NCBI GenBank assembly: GCA_003133005.1
Contig: PKZI01000113.1
Location: 1-6,275 of the forward strand
Source: Acidimicrobiaceae bacterium
Lineage (GTDB): Bacteria > Actinomycetota > Acidimicrobiia > Acidimicrobiales > RAAP-2
DNA: 6,275 nucleotides
Direction of reading: 5' to 3'
Of the stretch, positions 1 through 5,912 are shown one piece after another. The notes beneath the pieces are model-generated. The model was not told where the DNA came from. It made no database searches and saw only the letters and a list, made by a program, of their open reading frames with translations. Positions within the stretch are counted from its first letter, which is position 1; each line of letters begins with the position of its first letter. The translations under genes were made by a program, and so were the position numbers.

Positions 1-41
1 GCGTCGAGTCCATCTGATCGGAACGGGCTCAAATTGGTGCC

Positions 42-995
42 CTATCTCAATGCCGCAAGGACCGCGCTGGTAATGACTCGGGAGATGAATGAACTGTAGG
101 CAATGGTCACGTGATCAATATCCGAATAGACCAAAATGTTGCCAATCACCGGGGAGCAGGTATCCGACTCGCAGAAGAACTTACTTGTGTCAATAAGCGT
201 CGCGCCTGAGGCTTTCGCGGTCTGCTTGTCTCGAGAGAGAACTGACCCGTAGTATCCGCTGCCCGGCGTGTACTGCAGGGAGCAATCCTGAGGATCGCTG
301 TGAATTGTCAGACACGTGACCGCGGACTCGCCGAAAAATGGGGACGTGCCAAAAAGGACTCGCTTCGTCTTTGGAGAACCAAGAGTTGACTCGACGAAGA
401 GATTCTTTACTCCTGTCGCCCACTCCGAATCGGAGAAGTTTGTCCCGACGGCGCCCGACGCCGCCAAAACTGCGACCGGATGGAGCGCCCGAATTGCGAC
501 AGGTACATGCTCGTGCCACTGCCGACAACGCTCGTAGAGGCTGCCCCATGAAGAATTGTAAGGGAGATCTGCTAAACCGCAACTTGAGAAACCAAATACA
601 GCCAAGCGGTAAGGAGTTGTTGCCAAGCCTAAATTGAGTGCGGGCACCCAGTTCCCAACATTCGAATCCCCCACCAAGACGATCGTCTTAGTGCCGTGGA
701 GATTGCCGGCGAAACATGGTTTGGGCGATAAGGCCAGCGCCTCTGAGTTGAAAGGATCACACGTTCCAAAGGTGGAGGGTCCGGTGAGATCGTAGCTAGA
801 AGAGCTTGAAAACTCCTTCAACATCGCCTCGATTGCCGGCGACAACGTCTTTGTCGAGATCGACGTCTTGACGTCAGCGGCCACCTGCGCACTCGTGCCC
901 ACGCGGTCAGATGACGATGCTCCGGCGTTGCCCGCAAAGGAGAGTACGGAGAGCACAATCGCGATACAAGCAATATTGTTCTTGGCGGTTCTCAT
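42..995 (-). CDS. Secreted SGNH-fold hydrolase/acyltransferase-like protein (paralogue A)
   Basis: Predicted exported SGNH-fold protein of about 317 residues, resembling the SGNH domain fused to acyltransferase-3 (OafA-type) O-acetyltransferases but standing alone. Its likely role is adding or removing acyl groups on an extracytoplasmic glycan; the substrate is unknown. Numbering from the ATG at 995: a signal peptide covers about 1-26 (basic MRTAKN start, hydrophobic core, NAGA before a serine run). The nucleophile block VGDSNVGNWVPAL has Ser111, and the C-terminal block DIDH has Asp292 and His295. The mature part has eight cysteines and a CLTIH motif, all matched in the divergent neighbour. 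The family's usual GDSH is GDSN here, and no clear block II Gly or block III Asn is visible. The frame opens with a TTG at 1049 and an ATG at 1010. The ATG at 995 is chosen because GGAG lies 9 nt upstream and the signal peptide then begins cleanly. Fold confident, activity inferred. Confidence 0.8.
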   Translation of the reverse strand: MRTAKNNIACIAIVLSVLSFAGNAGASSSDRVGTSAQVAADVKTSISTKTLSPAIEAMLKEFSSSSSYDLTGPSTFGTCDPFNSEALALSPKPCFAGNLHGTKTIVLVGDSNVGNWVPALNLGLATTPYRLAVFGFSSCGLADLPYNSSWGSLYERCRQWHEHVPVAIRALHPVAVLAASGAVGTNFSDSEWATGVKNLFVESTLGSPKTKRVLFGTSPFFGESAVTCLTIHSDPQDCSLQYTPGSGYYGSVLSRDKQTAKASGATLIDTSKFFCESDTCSPVIGNILVYSDIDHVTIAYSSFISRVITSAVLAALR

Positions 996-1164
996 TCCCA
1001 CAGTCTCCATCCCTTGGGCCTTCAAGGAAGGTAAAGGGCACCTTAGCAAGCCCTACTAGTGAAGGCGGCTCGGCGAATCGACTTCAGTAGAAGCGCTCCA
1101 TTGCGTCCTAGGGCTGCGATATCACCTTGGGAGTTGATTTGCTCAGCCAGATAGAGTGTCGCCT
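996..1164. promoter_or_regulatory. Divergent intergenic region between the two SGNH genes
   Basis: About 170 bases separate the two oppositely transcribed SGNH starts and should hold both promoters. I found no convincing -35/-10 pair on either strand. A small inverted repeat, CCTTG-6 nt-CAAGG, lies at 1012-1027 just upstream of the ATG at 1010 of the minus gene. A shared regulatory region for both genes is inferred from the arrangement, not from a recognised operator. Confidence 0.4.
1005..1008 (-). promoter_or_regulatory. Ribosome binding site deciding the start at 995
   Basis: On the minus strand GGAG is followed by 9 nt and then ATG at 995. The alternative ATG at 1010 has AAGGG directly touching it with no spacer, so it is a poorer start. 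The call is a spacing argument only. Confidence 0.45.
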
Positions 1165-2163
1165 ATGCGAAATCAGAGAGCCATTCGCGTCGTGAGAGTG
1201 TTCGCGCTCTCGCTGATTGTTCTACTTTGGCTCCCCGCGACACCGTCCACCGCCGGCACCGTGTCGCAGGGCCCAACTCTGTCTCAACTGATTTCCTACG
1301 TTGACGCGTCCTCGAACTTGAAGCAAGGACCAAACGTCCTTACGTCGACACCGACGTTGACGCAAGCTGCAAATGATGACACTGCCACAATGATTCCGGG
1401 GCCGTGCATCGCGTTTACGCCGGCGATCAAGGCGCTGCCCACGACTGCTGGAACAACCTGCGCGTTTGGCGACAAGACAGCAACGAAAACTCTCCTGCTG
1501 TTCGGTGACTCCCAGGCGTCAATGTGGCTCCCCGCGTTCAACATTGCTGGCCAACTGTTGAAGTGGAAGGTTGTCTTCTTGGCCAAAGACGGGTGCGCCC
1601 CTTGGGTGAGTCCCGTGACCAAAGACCAGGGCTCACTAGCGTGCAGCGATTGGGAGCGCGGCGAAATTGCGGTAGCGAATAAGCTGAAGCCACAAGCCGT
1701 CGTGCCCATAGGCCTGACGCTCGCTGAGTTGAGTGACAACCAATATCCTTCAACAATCCAATTCGTGGGTGAGCTCCAGTCCATGGTGAAGGCCCTTGCA
1801 CCAAGCGGCGCGAAAATACTGTTAATGCAGGAGATTCCTCAATTTTACCCCTACTTCACGTCCGCCACGCCAGAGGCGTGCTTAACGATTCACACCTCGT
1901 CGATACAGAGTTGTGAGTTGACCATAAAGCAGGTGAAAGCGATAGAGACGACGGTCGGTCTCAGTGATGTGGCAAGCATCGATCACCTCGCAACTCTGCC
2001 TATTCGTGAGCTGTTTTGCGGAAAGAAGCGATGCGACGTCTTCGTGGATTCTCCCGGCGAAAGTCACTTGATCTACCAGGACTGGGCTCACATGAATGCG
2101 ACGTATTCCACCTGGATCGGCCCTGCCCTTTCCCAGCTTCTTGCGAAGTACTTGCCAGCGTGA
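1165..2163 (+). CDS. Secreted SGNH-fold hydrolase/acyltransferase-like protein (paralogue B)
   Basis: Predicted exported SGNH-fold protein of about 332 residues, divergent from and paralogous to the gene at 42-995. Numbering from the ATG at 1165: residues 1-31 form a signal peptide, with a very basic start (MRNQRAIRVVR), a leucine-rich core and a likely cleavage after STA. The nucleophile block FGDSQASMWLPAF has Ser116, and the C-terminal block DWAH has Asp306 and His309. A CLTIH motif lies at 239-243. Eight mature cysteines occur in the same order as in the neighbour, four likely disulfides. The domain matches the SGNH region of OafA-like O-acyltransferases without the membrane acyltransferase half, so it may act with a separate membrane partner or as an esterase. 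An in-frame GTG at 1156 is an alternative start adding three residues. ATG 1165 is preferred because a weak AGAG lies 8 nt upstream, while GTG 1156 has no well-spaced site. Fold is confident; substrate is unknown. Confidence 0.8.
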   Translation: MRNQRAIRVVRVFALSLIVLLWLPATPSTAGTVSQGPTLSQLISYVDASSNLKQGPNVLTSTPTLTQAANDDTATMIPGPCIAFTPAIKALPTTAGTTCAFGDKTATKTLLLFGDSQASMWLPAFNIAGQLLKWKVVFLAKDGCAPWVSPVTKDQGSLACSDWERGEIAVANKLKPQAVVPIGLTLAELSDNQYPSTIQFVGELQSMVKALAPSGAKILLMQEIPQFYPYFTSATPEACLTIHTSSIQSCELTIKQVKAIETTVGLSDVASIDHLATLPIRELFCGKKRCDVFVDSPGESHLIYQDWAHMNATYSTWIGPALSQLLAKYLPA

Positions 2164-2243
2164 GTTGATCGGTCGCGAGGGCACATCCGAGCACCAAGAG
2201 TTGCGTCGACGTGACCATCACTTTGAATGATTCGTCACACCGA

Positions 2244-2274
2244 GACCACCGCGAGTAGTCGACGTGTAGTGGTC
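2244..2274 (+). terminator. Possible terminator after SGNH paralogue B
   Basis: GACCAC at 2244-2249 pairs with GTGGTC at 2269-2274. One mismatch is followed by three further pairs (two of them G-U), leaving a loop of about 11 nt. It lies about 80 nt after the stop codon at 2163 and is followed by CACGCTTTT, a weak T-run. The stem is short and the tail imperfect, so this is a candidate only. Confidence 0.25.
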
Positions 2275-2325
2275 CACGCTTTTGGCGGAAAGCCAGGCAG
2301 CGACATTCACCGTCACGAGGTGGAA

Positions 2326-2341
2326 CGTCAGAACGTTGACG
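2326..2341. repeat. Interrupted palindrome CGTCA-N6-TGACG
   Basis: CGTCA and TGACG form perfect 5-bp arms around the 6-nt spacer GAACGT. The shape resembles a binding site for a dimeric regulator. It lies far (about 370 nt) from the next start codon, so a regulatory role is speculative. Confidence 0.25.
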
Positions 2342-2609
2342 GGTGAACGACTCTACAACTTACCCACTGTGTCCGTGATCACCAAGTACGACCGAGTCGG
2401 GATTGTCGCTGTACAACCACGCTGAGTGCAGTGGAATCACCTCCCGTTGAGCCACGAACTGGTCGCTGGCGCACGCAAAGACCGTCCGATCCATCGACCT
2501 AATCAGCCGAACTGAGTCGCGAGCCTTGACGTCCTGTCGTCGTCCTGGAACAAATTTGACCCAATTTTTTGCCTGAAACACTCAGTATTCACTCTCAAAT
2601 CTCCACGGT

Positions 2610-2639
2610 TTGACAATTACTCCCGATTATGGGAACATT
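2610..2639 (+). promoter_or_regulatory. Possible promoter of the GT2 gene
   Basis: A perfect TTGACA -35 hexamer sits at 2610-2615 in an AT-richer stretch. With 17 or 18 nt spacing the -10 would be GAACAT or AACATT at 2633-2639, each matching only three consensus bases. The start codon is about 70 nt further on. The -35 is good and the -10 is poor. Confidence 0.3.
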
Positions 2640-2708
2640 GTCGTCGCAAGGGCTGAAGCGGAGTGAACAAGTGTTTGGTGCCCTAATTCGAGTTTTGGAT
2701 GTCAAGCG

Positions 2709-4121
2709 ATGACATTCACTAAGCCCTCAAGCGAATTCGAAACCCTGAACGAGACTTTTAACGTAGAACGACCGCGAGTCTTGACACGGGTCCGTTCGAG
2801 GGAATTCGCGACACCGGTAGTACCTCTCCACCGAGAAGACAAGGACTTGCTTCACGGCGCCGGAGTCACCGTCGTGTTCCCCTGCCTCAATGAGGAATTT
2901 GCCGTTGGACTCTGCGTGGAGCGAGCGCTTGAGACCATGCGAGCAGCCGGAATCGACGGGACGGTAATCGTCGTGGACAACGGCTCGACGGACAGGTCCG
3001 CCGAAGTTGCGACGGAGGCAGGTGCTCAGGTGATCTTCCAGCGTGAACCAGGGTACGGCGCCGCGCTTCGATCCGGAATTGAAGCGGCGCAGTCGGAGTT
3101 TGTGATTATGGCCGACGCTGATGGGACCTACGAGTTAGACGCCATTCCGCGGTTGCTCGCACCACTCCTCGAGGGCAAGGCCGACATGGTGCTAGGACAA
3201 CGGCTTAGCGACGCCACCACGGAGACGATGCCGTGGCTGCACCGATACGTTGGCACGCCAGCGATCACGTACTTGGTGAAGAAAGCAACAAAGAACAGGC
3301 TCACAATTCGTGACAGCCAATCCGGGTTTCGTGCCTTTCGTCGCGAGGAGATCTTGAAGCTAAAGCTTTCTTCGACCGGCATGGAGTTTGCGTCAGAAAT
3401 GCTCATTCGTAGTTCGTGGGCGAATCTGAGAATCCAAGAAGTGGACACCAAGTATGCGGAGCGAATTGGCGAATCGAAGTTGAGCACGTTCTCAGATGGG
3501 CTTCGACACCTTCGTCAAATTCTGCTGCTGAGTCCGGAAACGGCTGCTTCAATTCCCGGGTTGCTCGCCACCGTAGCTGCAATCGTCCTGTGGGTGTTCG
3601 CGGCTCAGTCAACAACCACCTTCGGACAGGTTGGTTCGCTGAGTTGGGTTGCCGATGTTGTGGCCGGAGTCCTAAGTATTCTCGGCCCGATTGTGTTCTG
3701 TACGGGCATCGTTCTCAGATATCGCGCGGAAACGTCGGGCCTTCGAAGCGCTCGCGTGAAAGTACCACTTAACGTGTTAATTCGACGATTCTTGGTGGGC
3801 GGCGCGCTTCTCGTCTTCGTATCGGCCGTCGGTCTCGTCGTACTGATGATCAATTTTCACCAAGACCCGCACATGATGTCGAACGCAGTCGCTGCATCGT
3901 TGTCCTCGTTCGTGCGAAGCGCGTTTGTGGTGGGACTGGTCTTAATTGCGGCGCCTTTGATTGCTCCATTTCTTATGACGTCACCGAGGCTTCGGTTGCC
4001 GAGCACTGAATTGGAAGTCGAGAGTTCGGTGCCGCCGTTGGTAGCCGAGCGCGAGAACAGGCGTGACGTCGGCGAGATCGGACCCGTTGGTGTCTGTACG
4101 TGCGCCTTGCGAGAAGCTTGA
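2709..4121 (+). CDS. Membrane-anchored family-2 glycosyltransferase (polyprenyl-phosphate sugar synthase-like)
   Basis: Family-2 glycosyltransferase of 470 residues resembling the DPM1/polyprenyl-phosphate glycosyltransferase group. Such enzymes move a sugar from a nucleotide donor to a lipid phosphate at the cytoplasmic membrane face. Residues 1-50 are a polar extension without a recognised motif. The GT-A domain runs from about 51 to 270: VVFPCLNEE (55-63), VVDNGSTD (88-95), the DAD metal-binding motif (135-137), DSQSGFRAF (202-210) and GMEFASEML (224-232), all expected for this group. Four hydrophobic segments follow at about 279-299, 312-336, 361-382 and 402-423. They anchor the enzyme, and a cytoplasmic tail of about 47 residues ends with two cysteines (VCTC). 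The ATG at 2709 has a weak GGA 9 nt upstream. It faces the GT4 gene convergently. Lipid-linked mannose or glucose is possible, but the sugar cannot be read from sequence. Confidence 0.88.
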   Translation: MTFTKPSSEFETLNETFNVERPRVLTRVRSREFATPVVPLHREDKDLLHGAGVTVVFPCLNEEFAVGLCVERALETMRAAGIDGTVIVVDNGSTDRSAEVATEAGAQVIFQREPGYGAALRSGIEAAQSEFVIMADADGTYELDAIPRLLAPLLEGKADMVLGQRLSDATTETMPWLHRYVGTPAITYLVKKATKNRLTIRDSQSGFRAFRREEILKLKLSSTGMEFASEMLIRSSWANLRIQEVDTKYAERIGESKLSTFSDGLRHLRQILLLSPETAASIPGLLATVAAIVLWVFAAQSTTTFGQVGSLSWVADVVAGVLSILGPIVFCTGIVLRYRAETSGLRSARVKVPLNVLIRRFLVGGALLVFVSAVGLVVLMINFHQDPHMMSNAVAASLSSFVRSAFVVGLVLIAAPLIAPFLMTSPRLRLPSTELEVESSVPPLVAERENRRDVGEIGPVGVCTCALREA

Positions 4122-4263
4122 GCTTTAGGTCGATGGACATCCGAAGACGAACGATGGACAGCGTTCACGCTGATTGACAACATTCGAGCCAGGTGTGGGC
4201 TGCTTTGAAGGGCGTCTCGTCAATTGGATGCGGCGAAATGAAACCCGCCGTTGTTGTGATGTG
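4122..4263. other. Convergent intergenic region with two small stems
   Basis: This 142-base gap separates the convergent GT2 and GT4 stop codons. It contains no gene. It holds two short GC-rich inverted repeats, at 4159-4172 (CAGCG-TTCA-CGCTG) and 4231-4250, which may serve as transcription ends for one or both genes. Confidence 0.4.
4231..4257 (+). terminator. Possible terminator between convergent glycosyltransferase genes
   Basis: CGGCG (4231-4235) and CGCCG (4246-4250) form a 5-bp stem around a 10-nt A-rich loop, followed by TTGTTGT on the plus strand. It would end transcription of the GT2 gene just before the GT4 stop. The stem is short and the T-run broken. Confidence 0.3.
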
Positions 4264-5484
4264 CTACTTGTTCGATGAATTCGCTATCTTCGAGACCCGT
4301 CTGACCATCTCGCGAGCTGATTGATCCATACTCTTCGACGCGGAATGTTCTTCGCTCCATTTTAGGGTGGTGCGGCGCAAAGCTGCGCCTCCGTCAATTG
4401 CGGCAAGTATGCCCTTAGACATTCCTTGCACGGAAGGTTCGACGACAAAGCCATTGACACCCTGTTCTACAAGACTCGTGGCTAGGTTTTCCGGATTATT
4501 CGCGACAACCACCGGAGTTCCTGAAGCCACGGACTCTGCAACGACGAGACCGTATCCCTCCCGCAGCGACGGGACGACGGTACAGGAGGATTGGGAGAAA
4601 AGTCTGCCGAGTTCCTCATCGGATACTGAACCCGTGAACCTGACGGCGTCAGATAAGCCGAGTAACTTGACGTCCTTTTCGACCTCGACGCGCTCTGGCC
4701 CGTGGCTAACGATCGTCAACGTCAACGTCGGCTGCCACAGGCGTGCGGCCGCGAGTGCCTCGGGCAGAAGGCGAACGCCCTTGTGCTTGACGTGACGACC
4801 GACGAAGATCGCCATCGGAACTTCCGGGACCGACGTGGACACTACGCCCCCATTACGATCGCCAGCCAATAGTCCGGCCAACACTTCCACGTCACCCCGG
4901 AATCCCTGGGATCGCAGTCGCCGAGCTCCCTCTTGAGTGAACACCTGGGCCCATTGAGTCACCGCGATACAGAGGCGTTGAATGAGTGACCCAAGGGTGC
5001 CTGTCCATCGTCCGGCGTACGTCTTCCAGTATTTCAATGACCAGACTTCAAAGTAATCAACAAGAATTGGAGTACCAGTTCCGATCAGGGCCAAGCGCGC
5101 GGCAAGCAGGGAAAAGAATGGAAAACTTGCAACGACGACGGCGTCAAACTGCCGACGATGACGAAGTAGCCAACGGAATGTGCCGGCACCGAATGCTACG
5201 GCGGGACCCGTGCGCCTGATTCCTTCTTCGTCGTAGAGTTCGCTGGCACCGCTTGCGGCGACGACGCTCACACCTGCCCACTCGGGTGCTGTGCCCGTCC
5301 ACTGGCGGCGCGTTACGTACGTGACGCTCGCGCCGGACGCAACGAACTGATCGGTGAGAACTTGATACCACCTCTCCGCCCCTCCGAGCGTCAGCGGAAA
5401 AAGGCAGTCGTATATGACGCAGATGCGGCGTCCGATCAATTCGCCCTCGTTGTTACGGGCCTCCGGTGATTGGACGTCACTCAC
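4264..5484 (-). CDS. GT4-family glycosyltransferase (GT-B fold)
   Basis: Retaining glycosyltransferase of family GT4, 406 residues from the GTG at 5484, a usual length for the family. It would transfer a sugar from a nucleotide donor onto a growing lipid-linked glycan at the cytoplasmic membrane face. Numbering from that GTG: the N-terminal half begins with RRICVIYDCLFPL (19-31) and LGGAERW (33-39), the acceptor-side glycine motif. The C-terminal half has VGRHVKHKGV (228-237), where the basic residues usually contact donor phosphate. It also has SLREGYGLVVAES (306-318), the EX7E motif with Glu309 and Glu317. There is no signal peptide and no clear membrane helix. The frame extends upstream to a TTG at 5523, but GGAGGT sits 8 nt before the GTG, so the shorter form is preferred. 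It is convergent with the GT2 gene, and both probably belong to one polysaccharide locus. Donor and acceptor cannot be deduced. Confidence 0.88.
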   Translation of the reverse strand: MSDVQSPEARNNEGELIGRRICVIYDCLFPLTLGGAERWYQVLTDQFVASGASVTYVTRRQWTGTAPEWAGVSVVAASGASELYDEEGIRRTGPAVAFGAGTFRWLLRHRRQFDAVVVASFPFFSLLAARLALIGTGTPILVDYFEVWSLKYWKTYAGRWTGTLGSLIQRLCIAVTQWAQVFTQEGARRLRSQGFRGDVEVLAGLLAGDRNGGVVSTSVPEVPMAIFVGRHVKHKGVRLLPEALAAARLWQPTLTLTIVSHGPERVEVEKDVKLLGLSDAVRFTGSVSDEELGRLFSQSSCTVVPSLREGYGLVVAESVASGTPVVVANNPENLATSLVEQGVNGFVVEPSVQGMSKGILAAIDGGAALRRTTLKWSEEHSASKSMDQSAREMVRRVSKIANSSNK

Positions 5485-5492
5485 ACTCGGTG

Positions 5493-5498
5493 ACCTCC
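5493..5498 (-). promoter_or_regulatory. Strong ribosome binding site deciding the GT4 start
   Basis: Reading the minus strand, GGAGGT is followed by an 8-nt spacer and GTG at 5484. This near-consensus Shine-Dalgarno lies inside the longer reading frame that opens with TTG at 5523, which argues that the upstream 13 codons are not translated. Confidence 0.7.
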
Positions 5499-5817
5499 AT
5501 TGAACTCGAAGTTCGAATGCCAACTGCCGTGCGAGAAGGCTGTTGGCGAAGCGTGGCGAATGGTGAGCACCAATCGACGTGAACGCGTGGTATAGGCGCT
5601 AGCGGGGACTTCGGGTTTCAGGGTTTTCACGGCACCTTTGAAAGAGGTGAATCCAACACAAGTTCATTTATGCTTCGCCACTTAACTCTACGAGGATTAT
5701 GGCTGGCATCCAAAACGCTAACGAGTTCTCTGCGATCACCACTGGCCTTGCGCACCCAAACGGGGTTGATCGTGATACGCGTTCGAGGCCCCCGGCGACA
5801 ATGTGGTTAACGAGTAG

Positions 5818-5873
5818 AAGCATTCACCGCCCATTCAACGCACTTCTGTGAGTTGAATGGGCGGTGAATGCTT
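5818..5873 (-). terminator. 22-bp perfect hairpin, probable terminator of the GH26-like gene
   Basis: Arms at 5818-5839 and 5852-5873 are perfect reverse complements over 22 bp. Inside, after one mismatch, CAC pairs with GTG around a TTCT loop. It starts about 40 nt beyond the stop codon of the minus-strand hydrolase, the expected place for a terminator. There is no long U-tract on either strand, so it would be a U-poor hairpin terminator or an mRNA 3'-end stabiliser. Its symmetry means it could act in both directions. A palindromic mobile-element remnant is an alternative, but I see no target duplication. Confidence 0.6.
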
Positions 5874-5874
5874 T

Positions 5875-5887
5875 CAGTCTGAGACTG
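5875..5887. repeat. 13-bp palindrome CAGTCT-G-AGACTG
   Basis: Two perfect 6-bp arms flank a single central base, one base beyond the end of the 22-bp hairpin and about 25 nt from the stop codon of the hydrolase gene. It may be part of the 3' end structure of that transcript or a site for a dimeric DNA-binding protein. Confidence 0.4.
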
Positions 5888-5912
5888 TGAAGGAGCTTTG
5901 TGTGTTGCCTAT

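Larger units (their letters stand above)
2164..2708. other. Gene-poor region, 545 bases
   Basis: No reading frame here looks like a real protein. The longest, on the minus strand at 2360-2581 (73 codons, GTG start), has no recognisable domain and no ribosome binding site that I can see. The stretch holds a possible terminator stem (2244-2274), an interrupted palindrome (2326-2341) and an AT-richer part from about 2560 to 2640 that probably carries the promoter of the downstream glycosyltransferase. It could also be eroded coding sequence, but I recognise no remnant. Confidence 0.5.
5524..5912. other. Intergenic region upstream of GT4, 389 bases
   Basis: No confident gene lies here. It should contain the GT4 promoter on the minus strand, though no clear -35/-10 pair stands out. 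The heptamer TGGCGAA occurs twice 10 bp apart (5544-5550 and 5554-5560) and once inverted (5674-5680). A 51-codon plus-strand frame at 5699-5851 starts with ATG after an AGGA and ends inside the large hairpin loop; it is probably chance. The right part carries the long hairpin and palindrome listed separately. Confidence 0.5.

Noticed and set aside
316..637. Plus-strand frames opposite the minus-strand SGNH gene
   Set aside because: They overlap a gene with clear catalytic motifs and signal peptide, and their own translations are low-complexity Arg/Pro-rich without motifs.
2360..2581. 73-codon minus-strand frame in the gap before the GT2 gene
   Set aside because: GTG start without a visible ribosome site, no recognisable motif, no signal peptide or membrane segment.
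4159..4172. CAGCG-TTCA-CGCTG stem as the main GT2 terminator
   Set aside because: Only five pairs and no following T-run; the stem at 4231-4250 is a slightly better candidate.
5779..5800. GTTCGAG resembling a tRNA T-loop
   Set aside because: The flanking bases do not form a T-stem, and no anticodon arm or acceptor stem is found upstream.
5699..5851. 51-codon plus-strand frame with AGGA just before its ATG
   Set aside because: The ribosome site is too close to the ATG, no domain is recognised, and the last codons run through one arm of the large hairpin with the stop in its loop; probably chance.
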